Notes: a model not told the origin generated them from the sequence alone. Positions 1 through 10,052 are shown, numbered from the stretch's first letter. The stretch is 64,000 nt of DNA from Streptomyces sp. CG1 (GCF_041080625.1 NZ_CP163518.1:5332001-5396000); one strand, 5' to 3'. Translations and numbers: made by a program.

Positions 1-214
1 GGAGAGGGCGCGAGCAGGTCCCCGCATACCCGCCGCAAGCACTGCCCACGCGGCGTACGGAAGCTCTCCGCTCGATACTGGATATAGCGGACGGGTTGCC
101 GCTGTTCCTCGATCTTGTCCAGGAGACCGCGGCACTTCCCCTCAGCGCGCATCGTTACCATGCGTGGACGCACATTCCGACGACCACTGACGACGACGAG
201 GGACGGGCGAGCGC

Positions 215-2605
215 GTGGCCGAGGCGGCTCACTTCCAAGGGACCAGTGCCTCACCTGCCCGCCGGTGGCTACGGCGCACCGGCGCGCTGCTCGCCGGTGC
301 GCCACTGCTGGCCGGGCTGCTGCAGCTGCCCGCCGCGGCGCCCGCCCAGGCCGCCTCCGCGGACCCGGTGTCCGTATCCCTGGACTCGCTGACCCCCAGC
401 GCCCCCGCGGAGGGCGACACACTGACCGTGTCGGGCACGGTGACCAACAACGGCAAGCAGACCGTCACCGGCGCCCATGTGGGCCTGCAGATCGGCCCCA
501 TGCTGAACACCCGCTCGGCGATCGACACCATCGCCCAGCGCTCCGACGACCTGCAGTCCGGCATGGGCGCCGAGGTCGGCGGCAAGTACGTGGAGAAGTT
601 CGCAGCGCTGTCCCCGGGCGTCGCGGAGCACTTCAGCATCTCCGTCCCCGTGGACAAACTCGATCTCGGTGACGACGGCGTCTACGAGTTCGGTGTCTCC
701 CTCTCCGGCCAGACCGCCGCGCAGCCCTGGGACCAGGTACTCGGCATCCAGCGGACCTTCCTGCCGTGGCAGCCGTCGGGAGCCGACACCAAGACGAAGA
801 CGACGTTCCTGTGGCCGCTGATCTCCACGGTTCACATGACGGCCAAGACGGGCGCCGGTGAGCTTCAGACGCCGGTGTTCCTCAACGACGACCTGGCCAA
901 GGAGCTCGCGCCGGGCGGCCGGCTGGCGCAGATGGTGGCTCTGGGCAAGGAACTCGACGTCACCTGGGTGATCGACCCGGACCTGCTGGCCTCGGTCGAC
1001 GCGATGGCGACCGGCAACTACCGGCTGGCGGGCGACGGCGACACCACCACGCCCGGCCCGAAAGACCACCAGGCGATCGCCAAGCAGTGGCTGGCGAGCC
1101 TGCAGAACGCGGTGACGGGCAAGGAGGTCGTCGCGCTGCCCTTCGCCGACCCGGACCTCGCGTCCCTCGCGCACAACGGCACCAGCGTCACCGGCTCGCT
1201 CAGCCACCTCAAGGACGCCACCGACGTCGCCGCCACCACTGTCAAGACCGTGCTCCACGTCACACCGAGCACCGACTTCGCCTGGCCGGTGGAGGGTGCC
1301 GTCGATCCGGCGATCATGAAGGTCGCGACCTCCGCCGGAGCCGACCGCGTGATCGCCCGCAGCGACAGCCTGCAGGAGACCGCCGGGCTGCCGTATACGC
1401 CCTCCGCCGCCCGCCCGGTCGGCAGCGGCACCACGGCGGTGGTCTCCGACGCCCGGCTGTCCACGGCCTTCGAGGGCGATCTGACGAAGGCCGGCTCGGC
1501 CACGCTGGCCGTGCAGCAGTTCCTGGCCCAGAGCCTCGAGGTGAATGCACAGACGGACAAGCAGCGCAGTATCGTCGTCGCCCCGCAGCGCATGCCCACG
1601 GGAAGCCAGGCACAGGCGATGGCGGAGGCGCTGAAGACGCTCCAGGACGGTACCTGGTCCCAGTCCCAGGACCTCGGCGCGGCGGCGAAGGACAAGCCCG
1701 ATCCGAACGCCACCACGCGTATCCCGTCGGCATCCGCCTATCCCTCGTCGCTGCGGTCGCAGGAACTGCCGCAGGCGGCCTTCGAGCAGATCGAGCGCAC
1801 CCAGGACAAGCTCGTCAGCTTCCAGGTGATCCTTTCCGACCAGTCTCGCGTCGTCACGCCGTTCGGGCGGGCCATAAACCGTGAGATGTCCACGTCGTGG
1901 CGGGGCAGGAACGTGGAAGCGGGCGGCTACCGCGACGGCGTGGAGCAGTGGCTCGACAATCTGGCCAAGCAGGTCAAGCTGATCGACAAGTCGGAGACCA
2001 AGCTCTCCGGCCGCAGCGCCACCATCCCGGTGACCGTCCAGAACAACCTCGTCCAGCCCGTCGGCCATCTGGTCCTGCGCCTGACCTCGAACATGCCGAC
2101 CCGGCTGAAGATCGGCGGCAAGGCCTACGCCGAGCAGCCGGTCGAGATCTCCGGCGGACACAGCCAGTCCGTGAAGTTCAGCACGTCGGCCAACGCCAAC
2201 GGCCGGGTCACGGTGGTCGCCCAGCTGTACACCGAGGACGGCCAGAGGTACGGCGACCCCGTCAGCTTCGATGTGAAGGTCACCGAGATCACCCCCACCG
2301 TGATGCTGGTCATCGGCGGCGGTGTGCTGCTCCTCGTCCTCGCCGGCTTCCGTATGTACACCCAGCGCAAGCGCGCCGCGGCCCGCCAGGCGGAGGAGGA
2401 CGGCCCCGGCACCGCGGAGGCGGCCCCCGACGACCCCGGGAACCCCGACGCCCCCGTGGACCGTCTCCCGGAGAAGCCGGAGGAAGCGGAGGAATCGGAC
2501 TCAGCTTCCCGGGCAGAAGCCCCGGAGCACCCGAGTGACCCTGTGCCGGACACCGCACCGGAAAGCAACGACCCGTCCGGGACGGGTGAGAGAGTGGACC
2601 GTTGA
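215..2605 (+). CDS. DUF6049 family secreted/membrane-anchored protein
   Basis: A 796-residue protein starting at GTG. The N-terminus has a twin-arginine-like basic stretch (RRWLRRTG) followed by a hydrophobic segment and AQA-type residues, which reads as a signal peptide. A long extracellular part follows and contains beta-rich sections like those of NEW3/CARDB domains. Near residue 700 there is a single membrane segment (VMLVIGGGVLLLVLAGF), then a basic stop-transfer and an acidic, proline-rich cytoplasmic tail. Actinobacteria keep a DUF6049 gene directly upstream of murJ, as here with a 45-bp gap, so a role linked to the cell envelope is likely. The molecular function is not known and no catalytic motif is visible. 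Confidence 0.85.
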   Translation: MAEAAHFQGTSASPARRWLRRTGALLAGAPLLAGLLQLPAAAPAQAASADPVSVSLDSLTPSAPAEGDTLTVSGTVTNNGKQTVTGAHVGLQIGPMLNTRSAIDTIAQRSDDLQSGMGAEVGGKYVEKFAALSPGVAEHFSISVPVDKLDLGDDGVYEFGVSLSGQTAAQPWDQVLGIQRTFLPWQPSGADTKTKTTFLWPLISTVHMTAKTGAGELQTPVFLNDDLAKELAPGGRLAQMVALGKELDVTWVIDPDLLASVDAMATGNYRLAGDGDTTTPGPKDHQAIAKQWLASLQNAVTGKEVVALPFADPDLASLAHNGTSVTGSLSHLKDATDVAATTVKTVLHVTPSTDFAWPVEGAVDPAIMKVATSAGADRVIARSDSLQETAGLPYTPSAARPVGSGTTAVVSDARLSTAFEGDLTKAGSATLAVQQFLAQSLEVNAQTDKQRSIVVAPQRMPTGSQAQAMAEALKTLQDGTWSQSQDLGAAAKDKPDPNATTRIPSASAYPSSLRSQELPQAAFEQIERTQDKLVSFQVILSDQSRVVTPFGRAINREMSTSWRGRNVEAGGYRDGVEQWLDNLAKQVKLIDKSETKLSGRSATIPVTVQNNLVQPVGHLVLRLTSNMPTRLKIGGKAYAEQPVEISGGHSQSVKFSTSANANGRVTVVAQLYTEDGQRYGDPVSFDVKVTEITPTVMLVIGGGVLLLVLAGFRMYTQRKRAAARQAEEDGPGTAEAAPDDPGNPDAPVDRLPEKPEEAEESDSASRAEAPEHPSDPVPDTAPESNDPSGTGERVDR

Positions 2606-2650
2606 GCGATGTCGTGGCCGGTGGGCCCGGGACGATGAGGTGGGGTAAGC

Positions 2651-5011
2651 ATGAACGCGCCGTACGACGGTGATCGCGGCCATGGCGCGGCCGGCTCGGG
2701 CTACCCCGAGACGCCGCCGGAGCCCGGTCAGGTACCGCCGCAGCAACCGGCGGACATGTATCTCCAGGACGCCTACGACCACGACCCCTACCGGGCGCAG
2801 GACCTGACCGCCCAGGACCCGGTCGCCGAGGCGCTCTACGACCGCGCCGCGCACCCGCCGCCCGCCCCGGGCACGTACGAGCAGCAGCAGCCGCTCTACG
2901 GCCCGCCCGCCCAGTCGCCGCACGCACCCGACCCGCGGGTGTGGGCGCAGACCCCGCCGGAGCCGGACGGTGCGACCCCGTACAGGGCGTACGGCGACGA
3001 CCCGCGCACGACCGAGTTTGTGGGCGTGGACGACCTGGTCACGCACTCGGGTGAGGAGTATCACGAGCCGGACGCCTTCGCGCATCTCTTCAAGGACCAG
3101 CAGCAGAGTGGCGGGCCCGCGCCCATGGATCCGCCGGGCTTCTCCGGGCCGGCCGCCGATCCGGGCGCCGGGTACGGTCCCGCCGCCCCGTACCCGCCGG
3201 CGCACGGCCAGGGACCGCAGCAGGGCACCCCGTACGCCGAGGCCTCCTACCCGGCTGCCCAGGGCCCTGCGCAGCCTCCGGTGCCCGCCCCGGCCGCGGC
3301 GCCGGATCCCGCTGGTCCGCACCGGGACGCGGAACAGGAAGTGACCGCTCCCGCGGCTTCCGCCGCGCCCGCGAAGAAGGGCGGCAAGGCCGGCGGGCTG
3401 CTGAAGTCCAGTGCCGTGATGGCGGCGGGCACGATGGTCTCCCGCCTCACCGGTTTCATCCGCTCCGCGCTGATCGCCGCGGCGCTCGGCCTCGGCTTCC
3501 TCGCCGACTCCTTCCAGGTGGCCTACCAGCTGCCGACGATGATCTACATCCTCACCGTCGGCGGCGGTCTCAACTCCGTCTTCGTGCCGCAGCTGGTGCG
3601 GTCGATGAAGGAGGACGAGGACGGCGGCGAGGCCTTCGCGAACCGTCTGCTGACCCTGGTGATGGTGGCGCTGGCCGCGCTGACCGGTCTCGCGATGTTC
3701 GCGGCGCCACTGCTGGTGCGGTTGCTGTCTCCCACCATCGCCGGCAACCCGGCAGCCAACGAGGTCGCGGTCACCTTCACCCGCTACTTCCTGCCCTCGA
3801 TCTTCTTCATGGGCATCCATGTGGTGATGGGTCAGATCCTCAACGCGCGCGGCAAGTTCGGCGCGATGATGTGGACGCCGGTCCTGAACAACATCGTCAT
3901 CATCGTCTCGCTCGGTTTGTTCATCTGGGTCTACGGCACCGCCGCCAACTCCCACATGACGGTCACGAGCATCCCGCCGGAGGGCCAGCGCCTCCTGGGC
4001 GTCGGGGTGCTGCTCGGCCTGGTCGTCCAGGCACTGGCGATGATCCCGTACCTGCGCGAAACGGGCTTCCGGATCCGGCTGCGGTTCGACTGGAGGGGCC
4101 ACGGGCTGGGCAAGGCCGCGATGCTCGCCAAGTGGACGGTGCTGTTCGTCCTCGCCAACCAGGCGGGCGCCATGGTCGTCACCCAGCTGTCCACCGCTGC
4201 CGGCGAGCACTCCGGCATCAAGGGCACGGGCTTCGCCGCCTACGCCAACGCCCAGCTGATCTGGGGCCTGCCGCAGGCCATCATCACGGTCTCCCTGATG
4301 GCCGCCCTGCTGCCGCGTATCTCGCGCTCGGCCGCCGAGGGCGACGCCGGCGCCGTCCGCGACGACATCTCCCAGGGCCTGCGCACCACCGCCGTCGCCA
4401 TCGTCCCGATCGCCTTCGGCTTCCTCGCCCTCGCCATTCCGATGTGCACGCTGATCTTCGGCTCCGCGGGCATCGACTCGGCCACCAACATGGGCTACAT
4501 GCTGATGGCCTTCGGCCTCGGCCTGATCCCGTACTCGGTGCAGTACGTCGTCCTGCGCGCCTTCTACGCGTACGAAGACACCCGTACACCCTTCTACAAC
4601 ACCGTCATCGTCGCCGCGGTCAACGCGGGTGCCTCGGCGCTCTGCTACTTCCTGCTGCCGGCCCGCTGGGCGGTCGCGGGCATGGCGGCCGCGTACGGCC
4701 TCGCCTACGCGATCGGTGTGGGCGTCGCGTGGCGGCGGCTGCGCAAGCGGCTCGGCGGTGACCTGGACGGCGTCCGGGTGATGCGGACCTACGCACGCCT
4801 GTGCATCGCCTCGGTGCCCGCGGCCCTGCTCAGCGGCGCGGCCTGCTACGGCATCGGGCACACCCTGGGCCAGGGCGTCGTCGGTTCCTTCGCCGCGCTG
4901 GTCGCCGGCGGTGCCGTCCTGCTCGGCATCTTCTTCGTCGCCGCCCGGCGTATGCGCATCGAGGAACTCAACTCTCTCGTGGGCATGGTCCGGGGGCGTC
5001 TGGGCCGCTGA
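2651..5011 (+). CDS. murJ: Lipid II flippase MurJ (MviN family)
   Basis: MOP-superfamily transporter that flips the peptidoglycan precursor lipid II across the membrane. The first roughly 240 residues are a Pro/Gln/Tyr-rich disordered cytoplasmic extension typical of Streptomyces MurJ. The membrane core starts at about residue 250 (MAAGTMVSRLTGFIRSALI, the conserved N-terminal MviN signature) and runs to the C-terminus with about 14 hydrophobic helices. At 786 residues it is longer than E. coli MurJ (511) because of that extension. It lies between the DUF6049 gene and a pseudokinase gene, the standard actinobacterial arrangement, and is probably cotranscribed with both. The ATG at 2651 is preceded by a GAGGTGGGG-type ribosome binding site. 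Confidence 0.93.
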   Translation: MNAPYDGDRGHGAAGSGYPETPPEPGQVPPQQPADMYLQDAYDHDPYRAQDLTAQDPVAEALYDRAAHPPPAPGTYEQQQPLYGPPAQSPHAPDPRVWAQTPPEPDGATPYRAYGDDPRTTEFVGVDDLVTHSGEEYHEPDAFAHLFKDQQQSGGPAPMDPPGFSGPAADPGAGYGPAAPYPPAHGQGPQQGTPYAEASYPAAQGPAQPPVPAPAAAPDPAGPHRDAEQEVTAPAASAAPAKKGGKAGGLLKSSAVMAAGTMVSRLTGFIRSALIAAALGLGFLADSFQVAYQLPTMIYILTVGGGLNSVFVPQLVRSMKEDEDGGEAFANRLLTLVMVALAALTGLAMFAAPLLVRLLSPTIAGNPAANEVAVTFTRYFLPSIFFMGIHVVMGQILNARGKFGAMMWTPVLNNIVIIVSLGLFIWVYGTAANSHMTVTSIPPEGQRLLGVGVLLGLVVQALAMIPYLRETGFRIRLRFDWRGHGLGKAAMLAKWTVLFVLANQAGAMVVTQLSTAAGEHSGIKGTGFAAYANAQLIWGLPQAIITVSLMAALLPRISRSAAEGDAGAVRDDISQGLRTTAVAIVPIAFGFLALAIPMCTLIFGSAGIDSATNMGYMLMAFGLGLIPYSVQYVVLRAFYAYEDTRTPFYNTVIVAAVNAGASALCYFLLPARWAVAGMAAAYGLAYAIGVGVAWRRLRKRLGGDLDGVRVMRTYARLCIASVPAALLSGAACYGIGHTLGQGVVGSFAALVAGGAVLLGIFFVAARRMRIEELNSLVGMVRGRLGR

Positions 5012-5129
5012 GGTGGGGGTAGGCGCACAACCATCGTCCGCCGTCGTGTGTCGTGCATAGCGGCGGACTGTGGGCACAATTGGTTTCGGCGTCGGACAGC
5101 GTGCAACAGATGGGGAGGCAGGGACGACG

Positions 5130-6851
5130 GTGGCGGAACGGAGCACGGCTGCCGTCGACGTGGCAGACAACAGCGGCGAGCAGCCGCTGACCGCCAAGGC
5201 GGACCAGTCCACGGCCGACGGGGTGGCCAAGAACCCGGAGTGGGACACGGACAGCGACGAGGCACAGGGGAGCGGCGGGACCGAGGGTTCCGGGACTAAG
5301 GCCTCGCCTCCCGAACTGCACAGCGGTCACAAGCTCGCCAGACGCTACCGGCTGGAGGAGTGCGTCACCCGTCTGGACGGATTCAGCAGTTGGCGTGCGG
5401 TCGACGAGAAGCTCCGCCGAGCCGTCGGCGTCCACATCCTGCCCGCGGACCACACACGGGCTCGTTCCGTCCTGGCCGCCGCCCGTTCCTCCGCGCTGCT
5501 CGGCGATCCCCGTTTCGTCCAGGTCCTCGACGCCGTCGAGGAGAACGACCTCGTCTACGTCGTGCACGAATGGCTGCCCGACGCCACCGAACTGACCACG
5601 CTCCTCGCCCCCGGCCCCCTGGAGCCGCACGACGCCTACCAGATGGTCAGTCAGATCGCCTCCGCGATGGCCACCGCGCACCGTGAGGGCCTCGCCCACC
5701 TGCGACTGAACCCGAACGCCGTGCTGCGCGCCTCGACCGGCCAGTGGCGCATCCGGGGCCTCGCCGTGAACGCCGCGCTGCGCGGCATCAGCTCCGACAC
5801 CCCGCAGCGCACCGATACCGAGGCGATCGGCGCCCTGCTGTACGCGGCGCTGACCCAGCGCTGGCCGTACCCGAGCGACGCGTACGGCCTGTCCGGCCTG
5901 CCCAAGGGCGTCGGCCTCATCGCGCCGGACCAGGTGCGGGCCGGTGTGCACCGGGGCCTGTCCGAACTGGCCATGCGTGCACTCGCCAACGACGGGGCCA
6001 CCGCCTCCCGGCACGAGGCCGCGTGCACCACGCCGGAGGAGCTGGTGAAGGCGATCGGCGAGATGCCGCGCATCCGCCCGCCGGAGCCGGCGTTCACGGC
6101 CCCGCCGGAGTACCAGCGCACGACCTACCAGCAGGGCACGTACGGCCGCCAGGCGCCGCGCCCCGGCGTGACCCAGCCGATCGCGACCCCGCCGCCCCCG
6201 CTGCAGAGCCGCACCGGCAAGGCCCTGAAGTGGGCGGTGTCGGCCCTTCTCATCGCCGCCCTCGGCCTGGGCAGCTGGCAGTTGGCGGACGCGCTCATGG
6301 ACCAGGGCGGCAAGTCCGACGACACCAACAAGAGCCAGGAGACCGGCGACGGCGACAAGGGCGCCGGGAAGCCCAAGCCGACGCCGATAAGCATCAAGGG
6401 CAGCCAGGAGTTCGTCGCCAAGGGAGACCCGCAGCATCCCGGCGACGTCCAGAAGACCTACGACGGCAACGCGACCACCTACTGGCGGACCAAGACCTTC
6501 AACGAGGGGCCCCCGATCGCGCCGTACAAGCCCGGGGTCGGCATCGTCTACGACCTGGGCTCGGCCAAGGAGGTCAACGCTGCCACCATCGGGCTGCGCT
6601 ACCCCGGCGACCACACGACGATCGAGTTGTACGCGGCCGACTCGCTGTCCCCGTCGTCACTCGACTCGATGGTCAAGATCGGCAAGGTCATGACCACAGG
6701 CACCACGGCTACGGTGAAGGTCACCAAGTCGGTGAAGACGCAGTATGTCCTCGTGTGGCTGACGGCTGTGCCGTACTCCGGTCCTGACGCGGCCGCGTAC
6801 GCGCAGGCCGGCTACAAGCAGGGCATCGGCGAAGTGCAGTTCACAGGCTGA
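5130..6851 (+). CDS. Membrane-anchored pseudokinase associated with MurJ
   Basis: The N-terminal third (from about residue 65, HKLARRYRLEECV) follows a Ser/Thr kinase fold, but the HRD catalytic loop is replaced by HLRLNPN and no DFG motif is seen, so it should be catalytically dead. A Pro-rich linker, one membrane helix (LKWAVSALLIAALGLGSWQL) and an extracellular discoidin/F5-F8-like beta domain at the C-terminus follow. In mycobacteria the equivalent pseudokinase and extracellular domains are fused to the MviN transporter and the pseudokinase recruits the FHA protein FhaA. Here they form a separate gene next to murJ. I chose the GTG at 5130 over the ATG at 5070 because it follows a GGGGAGG sequence and removes an unconserved leader. 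Confidence 0.85.
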   Translation: MAERSTAAVDVADNSGEQPLTAKADQSTADGVAKNPEWDTDSDEAQGSGGTEGSGTKASPPELHSGHKLARRYRLEECVTRLDGFSSWRAVDEKLRRAVGVHILPADHTRARSVLAAARSSALLGDPRFVQVLDAVEENDLVYVVHEWLPDATELTTLLAPGPLEPHDAYQMVSQIASAMATAHREGLAHLRLNPNAVLRASTGQWRIRGLAVNAALRGISSDTPQRTDTEAIGALLYAALTQRWPYPSDAYGLSGLPKGVGLIAPDQVRAGVHRGLSELAMRALANDGATASRHEAACTTPEELVKAIGEMPRIRPPEPAFTAPPEYQRTTYQQGTYGRQAPRPGVTQPIATPPPPLQSRTGKALKWAVSALLIAALGLGSWQLADALMDQGGKSDDTNKSQETGDGDKGAGKPKPTPISIKGSQEFVAKGDPQHPGDVQKTYDGNATTYWRTKTFNEGPPIAPYKPGVGIVYDLGSAKEVNAATIGLRYPGDHTTIELYAADSLSPSSLDSMVKIGKVMTTGTTATVKVTKSVKTQYVLVWLTAVPYSGPDAAAYAQAGYKQGIGEVQFTG

Positions 6852-6876
6852 CGTCTCACCCGGACCGGAGGGGCAG

Positions 6877-7605
6877 ATGACGGAAGGCGCCGGATACGAC
6901 CGGGTGGGCGACAAGGATCTGCTCGCCCGTCATGTGGAAGGCGATCCCGATGCCTTCGGTGAGATCGTGCGGCGGCATCGGGATCGGCTCTGGGCGGTCG
7001 CTCTGCGGACGCTGGGGGACCGTGAGGAGGCCGCTGACGCGGTCCAGGACGCCCTGGTGTCGGCCTACCGGGCCGCTCATACCTTCCGGGGCCAGTCGGC
7101 GGTCACGACGTGGCTGCACCGGATCACGGTGAACGCCTGCCTGGACCGTGCCCGCAAGGTGGCCTCACGGAAGACCTCGCCGGTCGACGACACGGAGCGG
7201 CTGGAGCAGCTGCTGGAGCCGCACGAGTCGGCCTCGGCGCCGGCCGAGCGGAACGATGTGCAACGCCAGCTCTTCGAGGCGCTGGGCACGCTCCCGCACG
7301 ACCAGCGGGCCGCCCTGGTCCTGGTGGACATGCAGGGATATCCCGTGGCCGAGGCCGCCCGGATCCTCGATGTCCCGACGGGCACGGTGAAGAGCCGGTG
7401 CGCCCGGGGCAGAGCCCGGCTGCTGCCTCTCCTCACCCATCTACGGCCCGAAGGTCCCGGAAGCGGAAAAGAACCCGGCGCGGGACGGAACCGGGTGCAC
7501 GGGACATCCGTCCCACCGGCAACGGGGTCTCCAAACGGAAGAAGCCCTGAGGACACGAGACCGAGCGGTTCAGCCGTAGTGAAGGGCGGAGGTGGGCGAG
7601 CGTGA
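6877..7605 (+). CDS. sigM: ECF RNA polymerase sigma factor SigM
   Basis: A 242-residue sigma-70 family ECF factor. Region 2 is visible at about residues 20-90 (FGEIVRRHRDRLWAVALR, then DAVQDALVSAYRAAHTF) and region 4 at about 125-180 (LPHDQRAALVLVDMQGYPV, then the recognition helix around GTVKSRCARGRARL). It ends with a variable Ser/Gly/Pro-rich tail. The gene sits between the murJ-pseudokinase pair and trxBA and overlaps the following zinc anti-sigma gene by 4 bp, which is the conserved sigM-rsmA context of Streptomyces and the sigM context of mycobacteria. The overlap implies translational coupling of the sigma factor to its inhibitor. Confidence 0.9.
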   Translation: MTEGAGYDRVGDKDLLARHVEGDPDAFGEIVRRHRDRLWAVALRTLGDREEAADAVQDALVSAYRAAHTFRGQSAVTTWLHRITVNACLDRARKVASRKTSPVDDTERLEQLLEPHESASAPAERNDVQRQLFEALGTLPHDQRAALVLVDMQGYPVAEAARILDVPTGTVKSRCARGRARLLPLLTHLRPEGPGSGKEPGAGRNRVHGTSVPPATGSPNGRSPEDTRPSGSAVVKGGGGRA

Positions 7606-8549
7606 CTTCCACGACAGACACGGCCGGGCACCCGGACGTCGAGGAGATCTCCGACCTCACCGAAGGCCTTCTCCCTCCGGACCGCAGCAGGGACATACGA
7701 CAGCACCTGGACGCGTGCGAGCTGTGTGCGGACGTCCATGCCTCACTGGAGGAGATCCAGGCGCTGCTGGGATCCGTGTCGGGAGCAGAGCGCATGCCGG
7801 CCGACGTGGCCGGCCGTATCGATGCCGCCCTGGCCGCCGAGGCACTGCTCAGTGCCTCCGCTCCGGAGCCGCTGAGCGCCCCGGTCTCCTCGGTGACGGA
7901 GCCGGGCCGTGAGGACAGCGAGGGCCATGTTTCACGTGAAACATCGCTCCCCTCCGACCGACCCGCCGACCGGCCTGCCGGGCGCCCGCAGGCGGCGACT
8001 GGTCCCGGCCGCAAGGGGCGCGAGCGAGGCCGGCGCCGGCGCCGTGTGGTCCTCGGGGCTGTCCTCACCGCGGCCGTCCTCGGGGCCGGGTCGCTGGTGC
8101 TGCAGTCGCTCGGCGATCACGGCTCCGACACCACCGCACACGGAAGGCCGACGCCTTCCGTCGGGCCGTTCTCCGGTACCAGTGTCCAGAGCCAGGTGAA
8201 GGGTCTGCTCGCCACCGAGAAGAAGTCCCAGCGAGGATCCGGCACCCAGCGGCCCCGCTCGGGCCTCGAGTCCGAGCACAACACCCCTCAGTCGACCGAG
8301 AGCGCGAACACCCTGATCCAGACGAATGTCGCTGTCCCCGACTGCATCCGGTCGGCGCTTCACCGGGGCGACGACGTCCTGGGCGCCAAGACGGGAACGT
8401 ACGACGGGAAGTCCGCCTATCTCGTCGTGGTGCCCGATACCAATGACAGGGCACAGGTCACGGCCTATATCGTCGATGCGGCCTGCATCCGGCAACAGCC
8501 CGGCACCGCCGGCAAGGTGCTTCTGAAGCACTCCTTCCCCCGAATCTGA
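7602..8549 (+). CDS. Zinc-binding anti-sigma factor for SigM
   Basis: A 315-residue protein starting at GTG 7602 and overlapping the sigM stop. The N-terminal ZAS-type motif HLDACELC (H-x3-C-x2-C, about residues 35-42) marks the sigma-binding domain. A disordered Ser/Pro-rich region, a basic stretch and a single membrane helix (VVLGAVLTAAVLGAGSLVL) follow, then an extracytoplasmic Ser/Thr-rich part and a compact C-terminal domain with conserved cysteines. This fits a membrane-held anti-sigma factor that sequesters SigM until a signal arrives. A parS site lies inside the linker-coding part, read as the residues VSRET. The assignment to SigM rests on the gene overlap. Confidence 0.86.
   Translation: MTSTTDTAGHPDVEEISDLTEGLLPPDRSRDIRQHLDACELCADVHASLEEIQALLGSVSGAERMPADVAGRIDAALAAEALLSASAPEPLSAPVSSVTEPGREDSEGHVSRETSLPSDRPADRPAGRPQAATGPGRKGRERGRRRRRVVLGAVLTAAVLGAGSLVLQSLGDHGSDTTAHGRPTPSVGPFSGTSVQSQVKGLLATEKKSQRGSGTQRPRSGLESEHNTPQSTESANTLIQTNVAVPDCIRSALHRGDDVLGAKTGTYDGKSAYLVVVPDTNDRAQVTAYIVDAACIRQQPGTAGKVLLKHSFPRI
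7929..7942. promoter_or_regulatory. parS centromere site
   Basis: A perfect copy of the Streptomyces ParB-binding palindrome GTTTCACGTGAAAC, located inside the anti-sigma factor gene about 12 kb from oriC. Confidence 0.93.
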
Positions 8550-8605
8550 GTCTGCTGGACCGCTCCGTCAGTCCCCGCGCAGTGGGCGTGTGCCCCGACA
8601 CACCG

Positions 8606-8631
8606 GGAATGCGCGCCCCGTAGGATCCGTT
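8606..8631 (+). promoter_or_regulatory. SigR-type promoter of trxBA
   Basis: GGAAT at 8606-8610 and GTT at 8629-8631 are separated by exactly 18 bases, which matches the consensus of the thiol-oxidative-stress sigma factor SigR. It lies about 70 bp upstream of trxB, a classic SigR target in S. coelicolor. The remaining leader up to the GTG at 8703 contains a usable ribosome binding site. Confidence 0.85.
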
Positions 8632-8702
8632 GGGTGGGGTGAGAGCCCGGAAACGGGCTCGCACCGGTCGACTGATGCAGACCAGAGACGAGGAATCAAG
8701 CC

Positions 8703-9650
8703 GTGAGCGACGTCCGTAACGTGATCATCATCGGCTCCGGGCCCGCAGGCTACACCGCGGCGCTCTACACCGCGCGAGCGTCGCTGAAGCCCCTGGTGTT
8801 CGAGGGCGCTGTGACTGCCGGTGGCGCGCTGATGAACACCACCGAGGTGGAGAACTTCCCGGGCTTCCGCGACGGCATCATGGGCCCCGAGCTCATGGAC
8901 AACATGCGGGCGCAGGCCGAGCGCTTCGGTGCCGAGCTCATCCCGGACGACGTCGTCTCCGTCGACCTGGCCGGTGAGATCAAGACGGTCACGGACACCG
9001 CCGGTACGGTCCACAGGGCGAAGGCCGTCATCGTCACCACCGGCTCCCAGCACCGCAAGCTTGGCCTGCCCAACGAGGACGCCCTCTCGGGTCGTGGTGT
9101 CTCCTGGTGCGCCACCTGTGACGGGTTCTTCTTCAGGGACCACGACATCGCTGTGATCGGCGGCGGTGACACCGCGATGGAGGAGGCCACCTTCCTCTCG
9201 CGGTTCGCCAAGTCCGTGACGATCGTCCACCGCCGGGACAGCCTGCGCGCCTCCAAGGCGATGCAGGAACGCGCCTTCAACGACCCGAAGATCAAGTTCG
9301 TCTGGGACAGCGAGGTCGCCGAGATCCAGGGCGACCAGAAGCTCTCGGGTCTGAAGCTGCGCAACGTGAAGACCGGCGAGCTGTCGGAGCTGCCCGTCAC
9401 GGGTCTGTTCATCGCGATCGGCCACGACCCGCGCACCGAGCTGTTCAAGGGGCAGCTGGATCTGGACGACGAGGGCTACCTGAAGGTCGCCTCCCCGTCC
9501 ACCCAGACCAACCTGACCGGCGTCTTCGGCGCCGGCGATGTGGTGGACCACACCTACCGCCAGGCGATCACGGCGGCAGGCACCGGCTGCTCCGCCGCTC
9601 TGGACGCCGAGCGCTTCCTCGCCGCCCTCGCGGACGAGGACAAGGCCTGA
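8703..9650 (+). CDS. trxB: Thioredoxin-disulfide reductase
   Basis: A 315-residue flavoprotein that reduces thioredoxin with NADPH. The FAD-binding glycine motif ([14 protein letters not shown]) is at residues 8-21, the redox-active CATC at about residues 138-141 ([10 protein letters not shown]), the NADPH-binding [10 protein letters not shown] next, and the C-terminal FAD motif ([15 protein letters not shown]) near residue 280. Length and motif order are those of bacterial low-molecular-weight TrxB. It is the first gene of a trxB-trxA operon preceded by a SigR promoter, so induction by disulfide stress is expected. Start codon GTG. Confidence 0.97.
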   Translation: MSDVRNVIIIGSGPAGYTAALYTARASLKPLVFEGAVTAGGALMNTTEVENFPGFRDGIMGPELMDNMRAQAERFGAELIPDDVVSVDLAGEIKTVTDTAGTVHRAKAVIVTTGSQHRKLGLPNEDALSGRGVSWCATCDGFFFRDHDIAVIGGGDTAMEEATFLSRFAKSVTIVHRRDSLRASKAMQERAFNDPKIKFVWDSEVAEIQGDQKLSGLKLRNVKTGELSELPVTGLFIAIGHDPRTELFKGQLDLDDEGYLKVASPSTQTNLTGVFGAGDVVDHTYRQAITAAGTGCSAALDAERFLAALADEDKA

Positions 9651-9721
9651 CCCGAGAAGACCGCCGCGTCTGATCTTCCCCTTCCCCTGCCCCACCGCAC
9701 GATCAAGTTGAGGAGCCCGCT

Positions 9722-10051
9722 GTGGCCAACCTGAAGAATGTGACCGACGCTTCCTTCGACGAGGACGTCCTCAAGAGCGACAAGCCCGTCCTGGTGGACT
9801 TCTGGGCTGCCTGGTGCGGTCCGTGCCGCCAGATCGCCCCGTCTCTTGAGGCGATCGCCGCCGAGCACGGTGACAAGATCGAGGTCGTCAAGCTCAACAT
9901 CGACGAGAACCCGGCGACGGCCGCCAAGTACGGCGTCATGTCCATCCCGACCCTGAACGTCTACCAGGGCGGCGAGGTCGCCAAGACCATCGTCGGCGCA
10001 AAGCCGAAGGCGGCGATCGAGAGGGACCTCGCGGACTTCATCGCCGAGTGA
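9722..10051 (+). CDS. trxA: Thioredoxin
   Basis: A 109-residue thioredoxin with the active-site motif WCGPC (about residues 30-34), the conserved cis-proline region (SIPTLNVY) and normal full length. It receives electrons from the TrxB encoded 71 bp upstream. It begins at GTG after an AGGAG ribosome binding site. The operon appears to end at the strong hairpin starting at 10068. Confidence 0.97.
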   Translation: MANLKNVTDASFDEDVLKSDKPVLVDFWAAWCGPCRQIAPSLEAIAAEHGDKIEVVKLNIDENPATAAKYGVMSIPTLNVYQGGEVAKTIVGAKPKAAIERDLADFIAE

Positions 10052-10052
10052 C

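Noticed and set aside
1..214. Possible end of an upstream gene at the left edge
   Set aside because: No frame shows recognisable protein sequence and the stretch is too short to judge; it probably holds the promoter of the DUF6049 gene.
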